A stretch of 64,000 nucleotides of DNA, taken from the NCBI RefSeq assembly GCF_030816485.1, contig NZ_JAUSYC010000001.1, positions 248,001 through 312,000 of the forward strand, given 5' to 3'. Shown here one piece after another: positions 46,601 to 54,973 of the stretch (positions are counted from its first letter, which is position 1; the number at the start of each line of letters is the position of its first letter). A model generated the notes under the pieces. The model searched no databases. It was not told the origin of the DNA and worked only from the letters and a program-made list of their open reading frames with translations. Made by a program: the position numbers and the translations under genes. Source of the stretch: Arthrobacter sp. B1I2 (GTDB taxonomy: Bacteria; Actinomycetota; Actinomycetes; Actinomycetales; Micrococcaceae).

Positions 46601-48178
46601 ACCCAGGAGGTCCCGTCCCTGGTGACGCCGGCCGGCATCGCCGATCTCGACTTCGGGGACCCCGTGGATGCCATCAACCGGGTGGCCGCAAAGATCACGG
46701 CGGACAAGCTGGCCGACGTGATCATCGTGGAGGATCACGACGGCGCCGGCTCCGGCGTGGTGGAAGGCGCCACTTTGGAGCAGGAAGTGGCAGCCGGCGG
46801 GCCGTTCGCGAAGCTGGTCACCGAAACGTCTCCCGAGGTGGATGCGATCTTCACCGGCCACACGCACAAGGAATATGCCTGGGACGCACCCGTGCCCGGC
46901 GTGGCAGGCAAGACCCGGCCCATCGTGCAGACCGGCAACTACGGCGAGAACGTGGGCCAGATCCAGCTGACGGTGGACACTGCCAGCAAGCAGGTGACCG
47001 CGTACAAGGCCGGAAACGTCAAGCGCACCACGGATCCAGCTGCTGGCCTGCTTGCCGCTTACCCGCGGGTGGCCGCCGTCGACGCGATCGTCAAGAAGGC
47101 CCTTGCGGACGCCGCTGTTGTTGGCAACCAGCCCATCGGCTCGGTCACCAAGGACATCACCACCGCGTTCACCGCCGATGCCACCGGTACCGCCAAGCGC
47201 GATGACCGCGGCAGTGAGTCCACCCTGGGCAACCTGGTGGCCGACTCCCTGCTTGATTCGCTGAAGCCCGCCGACCTCGGCGGGGCGGAGATCGGCGTCG
47301 TCAATCCCGGCGGGCTGCGCAACGAGCTGTACTACGCACCGGACGGCACCATCACCTATGCCGAAGCCAACGCGGTGCTGCCATTTGTGAACAACCTGTG
47401 GACCACGTCCCTGACCGGTGCCCAGTTCAAGACCCTGCTGGAACAGCAGTGGCAGACCAACCCGGACGGCACGGTTCCCAGCCGCGCCTACCTGCAGCTG
47501 GGCCTGTCCAAGAACGTGAACTACACCTACGACGCGGCCCGTGCAGCGGGTGACCGCATCACCTCCGTGCGCGTCAACGGCGAACTGCTGGACCCGGCCA
47601 AGTCCTACCGGGTGGGCACGTTCAGCTTCCTGGCAACCGGCGGCGACAACTTCCGGATCTTTACCGAGGGCACCAGCACCCGGGATTCCGGGCTGGTGGA
47701 CCGGGACGCCTGGATCGGGTACCTCCAGAAGAGCAGCCCGGTTTCGCCGGACTTCGCCCGGCGTTCGGTGGCTGTCACCAACACCACCGCCGCCGGGGTC
47801 AGGCCCGGCGAACCGGTCACGCTGGCGGTTTCCAAGCTGGACCTGACCTCGCTCGGCAGCCCGGTGAACACGGCACTGTCCGCTTCGTTCATCGACGCCG
47901 CGGGCACGGTGACCGAACTGGGCACCGTTCCGGTGGCCGCCGGCACAGCGTCCGTGAACCTCGCGGTTCCCGCAGGTGCGCCGGAGGGAATGGCCACGCT
48001 GGTGCTTACCGCCGTCGAATCCGGCACCGTGGTGAAGGTGGCGGTACTGGTCGGTGCGGAGACCCCGGCCCAGCCGGTCTGCGTCCCGCCGGTCAAGCCC
48101 GCCCGCCCGGCTGATGTGAGGGGCCAGGCGAACTACGGGCAGGCCATGGCCGCCTACCGCGCCTGCCTGCGCGGCTAA
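43655..48178 (+). CDS. Secreted ExeM/NucH-type nuclease fused to a 5'-nucleotidase
   Basis: A 1507-residue extracellular enzyme that should degrade nucleic acid and remove phosphate from the nucleotides. Order: Sec signal peptide (1-31, cleavage after AVPAAA); lamin-tail domain (about 38-150; SPVVINEAYLSGGSSGAAYK); Pro-rich linker; OB-fold-like region (about 235-340); exo/endonuclease-phosphatase domain (about 500-835) with NVKIASFNVLNY, VTLMEVEN, FLIGDFNSYGKED and SDHDPVVV; metallophosphatase domain (about 850-1110) with LNINDFHGRID, SAGDNIG, GNHEFDGG and TGHTHKEY; 5'-nucleotidase C-terminal domain (about 1150-1345) with ESTLGNLVADSLL and VVNPGGLRNEL. No LPXTG anchor, so probably released or loosely wall-bound. 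Likely phosphate scavenging. Confidence 0.9.
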   Translation: MHQTPWKLALGTALSAGLIATPLAAVPAAAEVSAAAGTSPVVINEAYLSGGSSGAAYKNKFVELYNTSDAPVSLAGWSVQYRSGTGTAAPTGVAALQGSIPAKGYYLVQGSSNGATGADLPSPDLVAGALNFSGSNGTIVLAKQPTAVGLPTGSVVETAGVADLLGYGTSNTFETRAAAAPASNTDVKSLNRTAGTDSNSNAADFTLGAAITPTSSGGAAPDPTPVPTPDPAAKVIAEIQGTGTESPLTGATVTTTGKVTAAFATGGLNGYYIQTPGTGGDLTASSHAASDGIFVYSPATVGSVQAGDYVQVTGTVAEYYGMTQLNVTAASGLVKLTEAAPEVKPTIFTLPATEAFRESLEGMLLAPHGPLTVSDNYSLNQYGEIGLAGGTTPLVQPTAVAPYGSAEYAAVVADNAARGIKLDDGSSTNFLKDAATKAEVLPYLTTTDPVRVGAPVSFATNVVLGYANNSWKLQPLTHLTGANKAAVQPATFGSTRTVAPAAVGGNVKIASFNVLNYFPTTGDTLSGCTFYEDREGNPITVRGGCDARGAANAENFKRQQDKIVAAITKSGADVVTLMEVENSAQFGKNRDDALAKLVEALNIPTPGIWDYVRSPANAPPLTDEDMIRTAFIFKLAVAEPVGESIIHNDTVAFASARKPLAQVFKPAGGSDDKKFIAIANHFKSKGSAATPDDTDKGQGASNLARTAQAKSLLDFANSLQASKGTDKVFLIGDFNSYGKEDPINLLTGAGYVNQDDKARNADGSARHSYLFGGLVGSLDHILASPAANAVVTGADIWNINSVESVALEYSRYNSNVTNYYVPDQFRASDHDPVVVGLDLPSAPASVDLNFLNINDFHGRIDTNTVQFAGTIEKLRAAAAPGATAFLSAGDNIGASLFASAVAKDQPTIDVLNALELKASAVGNHEFDGGWADLRDRVIAGGTNAKFPYLGANVYRKGTTEPVLPEYTVLDLNGVKVAVIGTVTQEVPSLVTPAGIADLDFGDPVDAINRVAAKITADKLADVIIVEDHDGAGSGVVEGATLEQEVAAGGPFAKLVTETSPEVDAIFTGHTHKEYAWDAPVPGVAGKTRPIVQTGNYGENVGQIQLTVDTASKQVTAYKAGNVKRTTDPAAGLLAAYPRVAAVDAIVKKALADAAVVGNQPIGSVTKDITTAFTADATGTAKRDDRGSESTLGNLVADSLLDSLKPADLGGAEIGVVNPGGLRNELYYAPDGTITYAEANAVLPFVNNLWTTSLTGAQFKTLLEQQWQTNPDGTVPSRAYLQLGLSKNVNYTYDAARAAGDRITSVRVNGELLDPAKSYRVGTFSFLATGGDNFRIFTEGTSTRDSGLVDRDAWIGYLQKSSPVSPDFARRSVAVTNTTAAGVRPGEPVTLAVSKLDLTSLGSPVNTALSASFIDAAGTVTELGTVPVAAGTASVNLAVPAGAPEGMATLVLTAVESGTVVKVAVLVGAETPAQPVCVPPVKPARPADVRGQANYGQAMAAYRACLRG

Positions 48179-48184
48179 CCCCAA

Positions 48185-48245
48185 GATGCGCCATCACTTT
48201 TGGTCCCTATCCTCTGGGTTTAGGGACCAAAAGTGATGGCGCATC
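48185..48245. repeat. Perfect 25-bp inverted repeat between convergent genes
   Basis: Arms 48185-48209 and 48221-48245 are exact reverse complements (each contains ATCACTTTTGGTCCC or its complement) with an 11-base loop. It may act as a bidirectional terminator but has no T run; the length and the full symmetry resemble dispersed intergenic palindromes. Confidence 0.8.
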
Positions 48246-48250
48246 GGCAG

Positions 48251-50182
48251 TTAAGCCCTGCTGAGGATGGCGGCCGCGATCTCGTCAGCATCACGGAGGG
48301 TGCGCTGGCCGCTGCGGTAGACGGGACCGCCGGGCTGAAGGGCCTCGGCGGCGATCGCGGTGCCCCACTGGGCCGATGACAACTGCAACCCCAGCACGTA
48401 CAGGCCTTCCGTCACGGACCCGTTGGCGGCAACCGGGCGGTACGGGTGGGGCTCCACATCCAAACCCGTGGACTCGACGGGAGCGCCCTCTGCGGTCATC
48501 ATGAGCCGGGGCCGCACCAGCCCGTCGGACAGCAACTGCTCCAGCACCGGTGAATCGTTGGCCGATACCCGGTTTCCCGGCGCAAGGGCCTCCACCATGG
48601 TCCGTGCCCTCACCGGCGGACCCGCAACCCAGGGCGAGGAAGCCGTGAACATCGCGGATTTCCGGTCCACACCGAACTTGGGGTCCGGCCCAACAAAGCT
48701 GACCACCCCGGCCCTCGCCAATGCGGCGAGCTGTTCGGCACGCAGTGCCGGCGGCCCGCTGGCCAGGCCCTCCACGAACGACTCAAACCAGCCACGCAGC
48801 CCGGCGACCCATGACTCATCGGTGATGCCGCCGTCGGCCACTGCCGTTTTCAGGACGGCCCGCCCGTGGTGCAGCGCGCCGATGGCCATCTTGACCGGAT
48901 CGTCCTCGCCCAGCGCCGAGCGGCGCGCATCATCCAGCAGGAATTCCACCACCGCGGCGTCGTGCTCGGCACGGGAGGCGAACGTCCGGCCGGCCAGCGG
49001 AGCGGCCAGCCCGGGCAGATCCAGTCGGTGCCGGGGACCCACATGGATGGCCAGGACGCTCTCCACACTGTCTTCCCAGTTCGCGGCACTGTGCGCGTGC
49101 GGCTGCAGGGCTTCCTCCAACGCTGCGAGGAACACCTCCGCGTCGGGTACTGCGCCTGGCTGCGAGCGCACCAGCGTTGAGTAGTAGGCCCACAGGGCGT
49201 CGCGGTGCAGCAGTGGCCACAGATCGTGGTCGAACGAGGGGCGGATACCGGCCTTCGCCAGCCGCTCCAGGGCCGCCCCGGTGAGGTAGCGGAGCGTGAT
49301 GGACGAGGCGTAGTAGCCGTTGAGGGCTGCTTTCGCACGGTAGGGGGTCCCGCGCCGGGAGGCCGCAATAATCAGCGGTTCCTGGCCGGATGGTTCGTAC
49401 TCGAGCCGGCTGCCCGTGGACACGAACTTCCCGCCGCGGCCTTCGGTGAGCTGTCCCATCGTGTCAAAGAAGTTCAGGCCCATCCCGCGGACCAGGACCG
49501 GTTCGCCCGCGGGGATCCGGGCCCAGTCCACGTCCGCGGGAGCCGCAGGGGGAAAGTACTGCAGGCCCAGCTGCCCGGCTGCGGCCTGCAGCCCGCGCTG
49601 TTCCGGATTCAGCCGGGACGGGATGTGCCCCAGGGCCAGCACTGCTGCGTTGGCACGGATCGTGGCACCGGTGGCCAGGCCGACGTCGAACCTTCCGTCC
49701 CCCGCGGGACGCACCGACAGGGCGGACGTTTCGTGGAAGTCAACCGTGACGCCGCCGGGAGCGTTGGCCAGTAATTCCTCCAGGGTGCAGCGAAGGTAGC
49801 GGCCGTACAGTGCACGGCTGGGGAAGTCATTCGAGCCCAGTACCGCTATTTCCGCCCGTTCGTCGTCAGTGAGGGCCGGCAGCGGGTCCTGCTGCTGCCG
49901 CATCCGCCATTGATCGAAGGTGGTGCCGGCGACCGGTGCCGGCAGCGACGGGTCCTCGGGAATCAGCGTGGGATAGAAGGACTGGGTGTTCATGAGGAAC
50001 AGCCGGGACTGCCTGGGCTGCCAGACATGCCCCGGGCCTGCCGGGTAGGGGTCCACGACGTCGATGTGCAGCCGCACGGAGTCCCCTGCTGCGGCGGTGT
50101 GGGCGAGCAGCCGCTCCAGCACGCTGGTGCCACGGGGGCCGCCGCCGATGATGACGGCCCGGTTGCTCTGCGATAATTCCAC
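48251..50182 (-). CDS. FAD/NAD(P)-binding protein (HI0933/monooxygenase-like)
   Basis: About 643 residues from GTG 50182. The N-terminal dinucleotide fold is RAVIIGGGPRGTSVLERLLA, followed by VVDPYPAGPGHVWQPRQS, a segment characteristic of the FAD-NAD(P)-binding family PF13454; ANAAVLALGHIPSRL and LVRGMGLNFFDTM follow. Beyond about residue 300 the protein is helical with no other known domain, and it ends ADEIAAAILSRA. The catalysed reaction is unknown; related proteins are listed as hypothetical oxidoreductases. The frame stays open back to 51883, but that part is antisense to the S9 peptidase and not coding. It diverges from the peptidase with about 85 bases between. Confidence 0.83.
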   Translation of the reverse strand: MELSQSNRAVIIGGGPRGTSVLERLLAHTAAAGDSVRLHIDVVDPYPAGPGHVWQPRQSRLFLMNTQSFYPTLIPEDPSLPAPVAGTTFDQWRMRQQQDPLPALTDDERAEIAVLGSNDFPSRALYGRYLRCTLEELLANAPGGVTVDFHETSALSVRPAGDGRFDVGLATGATIRANAAVLALGHIPSRLNPEQRGLQAAAGQLGLQYFPPAAPADVDWARIPAGEPVLVRGMGLNFFDTMGQLTEGRGGKFVSTGSRLEYEPSGQEPLIIAASRRGTPYRAKAALNGYYASSITLRYLTGAALERLAKAGIRPSFDHDLWPLLHRDALWAYYSTLVRSQPGAVPDAEVFLAALEEALQPHAHSAANWEDSVESVLAIHVGPRHRLDLPGLAAPLAGRTFASRAEHDAAVVEFLLDDARRSALGEDDPVKMAIGALHHGRAVLKTAVADGGITDESWVAGLRGWFESFVEGLASGPPALRAEQLAALARAGVVSFVGPDPKFGVDRKSAMFTASSPWVAGPPVRARTMVEALAPGNRVSANDSPVLEQLLSDGLVRPRLMMTAEGAPVESTGLDVEPHPYRPVAANGSVTEGLYVLGLQLSSAQWGTAIAAEALQPGGPVYRSGQRTLRDADEIAAAILSRA

Positions 50183-50266
50183 GGCATCCAGCGTACGGGC
50201 TGAAAGCGGAGTCTGCGCTGGACGCTTGACTTGCCACTCCTGGGGGATGTTGTTTGGATGGGGCGC

Positions 50267-52615
50267 ATGACCACCACAGCAGCTGATCAAGCGTCCGTTC
50301 CCGGCCCCGGCCAGGACAACTCCGGCACCGCATCCCGGGAAACTGCACCGGTGCCCGTCGATGAGAATGTGTGGCTGGAGGACATCTACGGCGCGGAACA
50401 GCTGGCCTGGGTGAAGGAGCAAAACTCCCGTACCGAGGACCTGTTGGAGGACGCCGGCTACGCCGAACTGGAGACCCGGATCCTGGAAGTCCTGGATTCC
50501 ACGGACCGGATCGCCATGGTGGGCAAGCGCGGCGACTGGTACTACAACTTCTGGAAGGACCAGCAGAACCCCAAGGGCCTCTGGCGGCGCACCACCTGGG
50601 AGAGCTACCTCACCGATTCCCCCGAATGGGATGTCCTGCTGGACGTTGACGAGCTGTCCCGGACCGAAGGACAAGAGTGGGTGTTCCACGGCGCCACCTT
50701 CCTGCGGCCCGCGGCGGGCGAGCCCTACCGGCTTGCACTGCTTGCCCTCTCCCCCGACGGCGGCGACGCGAACCGCTACCGTGAGTTCGACGTCGAGGCA
50801 CGCGGCTTTGTTGATCCCGCCCGCGGCGGGTTCGACCTGCCGACGGCGAAGGGCAACGTGTCGTGGCTGGATGCCGATACGCTGCTGGTTGCCTCCACCG
50901 CGGACGGCCTGCCCAAGACCGCGTCTTCTTATGCGCGCACGGCGGTGACCCTCACGCGCGGCAATTCCCTGGCCGCCGCCCCGCGCCTGTTCGAGGTGCC
51001 GGAAGGCCACATGATGGCCGTCGTGGCGCATGATTCCACGCCCGGCTTTGAACGGACCTTCGCCGTGGACTACATCGACTTCTTCAACCGGACCAACTTC
51101 GTGCTGCGCGACGGTGACTGGACGGCGATCGATGTGCCCACCGACGTGAACGTCAGCGCTCACCGGGAATGGCTGCTGTTCCGCCCGCAACAGGACTGGG
51201 TCCTGGGCGGCACCACCTACCCGTCCGGCTCCCTGCTCGCCGCCAACTTCGAGGACTACCTCGCCGGAACCCGGCAACCCACCGTGCTGTTCACTCCCGA
51301 TGACCACACGTCGCTGCAGTCGTGGAGCTGGACCCGCAACTTCCTGCTCCTCAACCTGCTCAGGGACGTTTCCTCGGAAATCCGGGTGCTTGACCCGTCC
51401 CGGCCCACCGGCAGCGCGGCCGGCGGCTGGGCGGCCACTGCCCTTGACGCCTGCCCGCCGCTGCATGACGTGAATGCCTATGCGGTGGACGACGAGGACG
51501 ACGGGCCGGCTGACGGCGGCGCAGGCGACGACTTCTGGCTCATCGCCACCGGTTTCACCACCCCCACCACCCTGATGCGGGGCACGCTGGAACGGGACGG
51601 GTTGAAAGAGGCCCTGCCGGAGGGGGCCGGGCTGAACGGGGACGGGCTGAACGGGGACGGGCTGAACGGGGACGGGCTGAACGGGGACAGCCTGGAAAAG
51701 AACGACGCCGGGACGTCCGGCGTGGTGAGCCGGCACGCGACCATCAAGACCTCGCCGTCGTTCTTTGCCGACAGCGACTACCAAGTGGAGCAGCACTTCG
51801 CCGTGTCCGACGACGGGACCCGGGTCCCGTACTTCCAGGTAGCCCCGCGGGGGCTGGTTTTGGACGGGCAGAACCCCACGCAACTGTCCGGCTACGGCGG
51901 GTTTGAGGTTTCACGGACACCGGCCTACAGCGGCACGGTGGGCCGGTCATGGCTGGAGCGGCGGACCACACTGTCGGACGGAAGCGACGGGAAGGCCCCC
52001 CACTCCCGCGGCGGAGTGTACGTGGTGGCGAATATCCGCGGCGGCGGGGAGTACGGGCCCGCATGGCACCGGGCCGCGCTGAAGGAGAACCGGCACCGCG
52101 CCTACGAGGACTTCGCGGCCGTGGCCCGCGACCTCATCTCGCGCGGCGTCACCTCGCCGCGGCGGCTGGGCTGCGTGGGCGGCTCCAACGGCGGCCTCCT
52201 GGTGGGGAACATGCTCACCCGGTATCCCGAACTGTTCGGGGCCGTCTCCTGCGGGGTGCCCCTGCTGGACATGCGCCGCTACACCAAGCTCTCCGCTGGC
52301 CATTCGTGGATTGCCGAATACGGGGACCCCGACGTTCCCGAACAGTGGGAGTACATCAGGACCTTCTCGCCCTACCACCTGCTCAAGGACGCCGTGGAGT
52401 ACCCGGAGACCTTCATCTGGACGGCAACCTCCGATGACCGTGTGGGACCCGTTCAGGCGCGGAAGATGGCAGCCCGGATGCTGGCCATGGGCATCCCCAA
52501 CGTATGGTTCCACGAAGCACTGGAGGGCGGCCACGCCGGCGCCTCCGATAACCGGCAGGCCGCCGCCCTGCAGGCCCGCAGCCAGCACTTCCTGTGGAAG
52601 GCGCTGGCAGGCTGA
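50267..52615 (+). CDS. Prolyl oligopeptidase family serine peptidase (S9A)
   Basis: A 782-residue cytoplasmic-type peptidase: N-terminal beta-propeller (about 25-440) then alpha/beta-hydrolase domain. The catalytic Ser is Ser640 in CVGGSNGGLLVGNM, the Asp is 723/724 in SDDRVGPVQARKMA and the His is His756 in EGGHAGAS. VANIRGGGEYGPAWH is the usual S9A oxyanion-side segment. The start ATG 50267 is preferred over an upstream ATG at 50231. Odd: residues 455-474 are a four-fold GLNGD repeat encoded by a 15-bp tandem repeat, sitting between the propeller and hydrolase domains. Relatives hydrolyse short proline-containing peptides. Confidence 0.92.
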   Translation: MTTTAADQASVPGPGQDNSGTASRETAPVPVDENVWLEDIYGAEQLAWVKEQNSRTEDLLEDAGYAELETRILEVLDSTDRIAMVGKRGDWYYNFWKDQQNPKGLWRRTTWESYLTDSPEWDVLLDVDELSRTEGQEWVFHGATFLRPAAGEPYRLALLALSPDGGDANRYREFDVEARGFVDPARGGFDLPTAKGNVSWLDADTLLVASTADGLPKTASSYARTAVTLTRGNSLAAAPRLFEVPEGHMMAVVAHDSTPGFERTFAVDYIDFFNRTNFVLRDGDWTAIDVPTDVNVSAHREWLLFRPQQDWVLGGTTYPSGSLLAANFEDYLAGTRQPTVLFTPDDHTSLQSWSWTRNFLLLNLLRDVSSEIRVLDPSRPTGSAAGGWAATALDACPPLHDVNAYAVDDEDDGPADGGAGDDFWLIATGFTTPTTLMRGTLERDGLKEALPEGAGLNGDGLNGDGLNGDGLNGDSLEKNDAGTSGVVSRHATIKTSPSFFADSDYQVEQHFAVSDDGTRVPYFQVAPRGLVLDGQNPTQLSGYGGFEVSRTPAYSGTVGRSWLERRTTLSDGSDGKAPHSRGGVYVVANIRGGGEYGPAWHRAALKENRHRAYEDFAAVARDLISRGVTSPRRLGCVGGSNGGLLVGNMLTRYPELFGAVSCGVPLLDMRRYTKLSAGHSWIAEYGDPDVPEQWEYIRTFSPYHLLKDAVEYPETFIWTATSDDRVGPVQARKMAARMLAMGIPNVWFHEALEGGHAGASDNRQAAALQARSQHFLWKALAG
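51629..51688 (+). repeat. 15-bp tandem repeat, four copies, inside the S9 peptidase gene
   Basis: Four exact copies of GGGCTGAACGGGGAC, in frame, encode (Gly-Leu-Asn-Gly-Asp)x4. Being a multiple of three it can expand or contract without frameshift. Confidence 0.97.
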
Positions 52616-52620
52616 GCGCC

Positions 52621-53151
52621 ATGGACCGGGGGCTTGTGGTCCGGCGGGCCACTGCCGGGGACATTGAGCGGCTGGCCCGGGTCCATGTCCAGTGCTGGCA
52701 GGAGACATACCGGGGCATGCTGTCCGATGCTTTCCTCGCTGCGGTGGATCCGGCGGACCGGCTCCGGCTGTGGCGCCACCTGCTGGACCGCCAGGAACCT
52801 GCCGAAGTGTGGGTGGCGTGCGACGGCGGGACGGTGGTCGGATTCGGCGGCGCGCGTTTGCTGCCCGCTCCCGGTTCCCCTGAAGGGCATCCGCCGCCGT
52901 CGTCCGGAGACCTGGAGCTGTGGGGGTTGTACCTGCTGGCGTCGCATCAGGGCCTTGGCCTGGGCCGCCGGCTGCTCGTGGCAGCCCTTGGCACCAATGC
53001 GGCGAGCCTGTGGGTGGCCGCGGGAAACAGCCGGGCCATTGGTTTCTACCGCCGCTTCGGCTTTGAACCCGATGGCATCGAGGACATCCTGCCTGACTGG
53101 GAAGACCTGCCGGAGATCCGCATGGTCCGCCCGGCGCAGCTTTTCCCGTAG
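52621..53151 (+). CDS. GNAT-family N-acetyltransferase
   Basis: A 176-residue acetyl-CoA-dependent acetyltransferase. The acetyl-CoA pyrophosphate loop is ASHQGLGLGRRLLVAA (Q/RxxGxG/A type), followed by SLWVAAGNSRAIGFYRRFGFEPDG, the typical end of the fold; RATAGDIERLARVHVQCWQETY is the usual start. ATG 52621 is five bases after the S9 peptidase stop, so both are probably on one transcript. Substrate unknown; resemblance to Rim-type or small-molecule acetylases is only general. Confidence 0.9.
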   Translation: MDRGLVVRRATAGDIERLARVHVQCWQETYRGMLSDAFLAAVDPADRLRLWRHLLDRQEPAEVWVACDGGTVVGFGGARLLPAPGSPEGHPPPSSGDLELWGLYLLASHQGLGLGRRLLVAALGTNAASLWVAAGNSRAIGFYRRFGFEPDGIEDILPDWEDLPEIRMVRPAQLFP

Positions 53152-53252
53152 GGGTGCCCGGGCTGCCGCCGGCATGCTCGGGGCTGAGCCCGGGACCGTT
53201 TTGCACTGCATGGCCGGATCTGCGTATCCTTGGTGGGCTAGGAATAGCAATT

Positions 53253-53341
53253 GGAGACGTGCCAGAGCGGCCGAATGGACTTCACTGCTAATGAAGGGTC
53301 GGGGTTAAACTCGACCGGGGGTTCAAATCCCCCCGTCTCCG
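53253..53341 (+). tRNA. tRNA-Ser (anticodon GCU)
   Basis: Class II tRNA with long variable arm. Acceptor GGAGACG/CGTCTCC with G73; anticodon stem CTTCA/TGAAG around loop CTGCTAA gives GCU. T loop GTTCAAATC. CCA not encoded. Confidence 0.93.
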
Positions 53342-53346
53342 CGTTT

Positions 53347-53374
53347 GGCCCCGGTCCCTGGACCGGGGCCTTTT
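53347..53374 (+). terminator. Terminator of tRNA-Ser(GCU)
   Basis: GGCCCCGGTC (53347-53356), loop CCTG, GACCGGGGCC (53361-53370), then TTTT. Confidence 0.85.
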
Positions 53375-53491
53375 GCGTTTCCGGGCTGCCGGTGACTCTT
53401 CTTGCCCGCTGTGGAGACGAGACGTTGGAATGCGCTGTCCGCCCAACGGACGCAGAAGGCGGCCGTTCCGGGTCGGTGGCAGGATTAGCGC

Positions 53492-54973
53492 ATGGCGGCA
53501 CCAAGCAACTCGCATCAACCCGACGGCACCGGGACGGCATGGAATCCGCGCCTGGCACTGTTAGTGGCGGCAACGTTCTTCATGGAATTCCTGGACGGCA
53601 CGGTGCTCACCACCGCCATTCCCAGCATTTCGGCGGACTTGGCCGTTCCCGCCGTCGACGTCAACATCACCATGACCGCGTACCTGCTGACCGTAGCCGT
53701 CGGTATTCCCATCAGCGGCTGGCTGGCGGAACGGTTTGGCGCCAGGCGGATCTTCTGCACGGCCGTCGCCGTCTTCACCCTCGCTTCCCTGGCCTGCGCG
53801 CTCAGCCCGGACCTGGCCACGCTGACGCTGAGCCGCATCGCCCAGGGCGTTGGCGGCGCCATGATGGTCCCGGTGGGAACCCTGGTGGTCCTGCGCGGAA
53901 CGCCGAAATCCGAATTGCTGCGCGCCACCGCATTCCTGGTATGGCCCGGGCTCCTGGCACCGGTGCTCGCACCGCTGGTGGGCGGGGCGCTCACCACGTA
54001 CCTTTCCTGGCACTGGATCTTCCTGGTGAACATCCCCCTTGGCGCCGCTGCGTTCATCGCCGCCCTGCGCCTGGTTCCGCGGGCCCCCGGAGATCCCGGC
54101 CGGCGGCTGGACTGGCCCGGGATGGTCCTGACCACGGTGGGCGTGGGCGCACTGGTGGCGGGCCTGGAACTGGCAAGCAGCCACCCGGAGCTGCCCTGGG
54201 CCGGAATCAGCGCCGCGGCCGGAGTGGCCGCACTTACCGGTGCGGTGCTCTGGATGCGCCGGACTCCCCATCCGCTGTTCAACCTGCAGGTCTTCCACAC
54301 CCGGACGTTCCGGGCCATGGCCACCGGCGGGTTCGTGTACCGGGTCACCATCAGTTCGGTCCCATTCCTGCTGCCGCTGATGTTCCAAACGGGGTTCGGC
54401 TGGTCACCGTTGCAGGCCGGTGCCATGGTGGCGGCGGTGTTCGTCGGGAACATCGGCATCAAGCCGGCCACCACCCCGCTGATCAGGAAGTTCGGCTTCA
54501 AGGCAATGCTGGTGTTCGCCTCACTGGCATCCGCCGTTACCTTCGCGCTCTGTGCGTTCCTGACGCCGGAGACCCCTGAAGCGTTGATGTTCGCACTGCT
54601 GGTGTGCAGCGGCGCTTTCCGCTCCATCGGTTTTTCGGCCTACGCCTCAGTCCAGTACGCGGACATCCCGCCGTCGCAGCTGACCTCCGCCAACACAGTG
54701 TCCGCCACCCTGGTGCAGCTGGGCACCGGCTCGGGAATCGCCATCGCAGCCCTGCTGATCCGGACCTTTGACGGGCTGGCCCTCGTACCGCAAGACCAGG
54801 CCGGGCCCTTCCGAGGCGCGTTTGTGGCGATGGCCGTCCTGATGCTGGCCAGCACAGCGGACAGTATCCTGCTCCCCCGGCATGCCGGGGCTGCCGTCAG
54901 CCGGCCTGGGCCAGAACCAGGGGAAGCACCGCTCCCGCCCCGGCCTGCCGAAGGGCGCGCCCCGCGACGGTAA
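53492..54973 (+). CDS. MFS drug-efflux-type transporter (DHA2/EmrB-QacA group)
   Basis: A 493-residue polytopic membrane protein with about 12-14 helices. DHA2 signatures are FFMEFLDGTVLTTAIPSIS in helix 1 and GWLAERFGARRIF in loop 2-3; SRIAQGVGGAMMVPVG forms helix 4-5 and contains the antiporter-like motif. The C-terminus is a Pro/Arg-rich tail. The last 77 bases (54897-54973) run over the end of the convergent recQ gene, so both coding regions share sequence on opposite strands. Substrate unknown. Confidence 0.9.
   Translation: MAAPSNSHQPDGTGTAWNPRLALLVAATFFMEFLDGTVLTTAIPSISADLAVPAVDVNITMTAYLLTVAVGIPISGWLAERFGARRIFCTAVAVFTLASLACALSPDLATLTLSRIAQGVGGAMMVPVGTLVVLRGTPKSELLRATAFLVWPGLLAPVLAPLVGGALTTYLSWHWIFLVNIPLGAAAFIAALRLVPRAPGDPGRRLDWPGMVLTTVGVGALVAGLELASSHPELPWAGISAAAGVAALTGAVLWMRRTPHPLFNLQVFHTRTFRAMATGGFVYRVTISSVPFLLPLMFQTGFGWSPLQAGAMVAAVFVGNIGIKPATTPLIRKFGFKAMLVFASLASAVTFALCAFLTPETPEALMFALLVCSGAFRSIGFSAYASVQYADIPPSQLTSANTVSATLVQLGTGSGIAIAALLIRTFDGLALVPQDQAGPFRGAFVAMAVLMLASTADSILLPRHAGAAVSRPGPEPGEAPLPPRPAEGRAPRR

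Noticed and set aside
45944..48184. A 746-codon open frame antisense to the nuclease/5'-nucleotidase gene
   Set aside because: The plus-strand frame has intact catalytic motifs; the antisense translation has none and no ribosome site.
50183..51883. N-terminal extension of the FAD/NAD(P) protein to 1210 residues
   Set aside because: The added part is antisense to the prolyl oligopeptidase and unlike any domain; the GTG at 50182 gives a normal start just ahead of the FAD fold.
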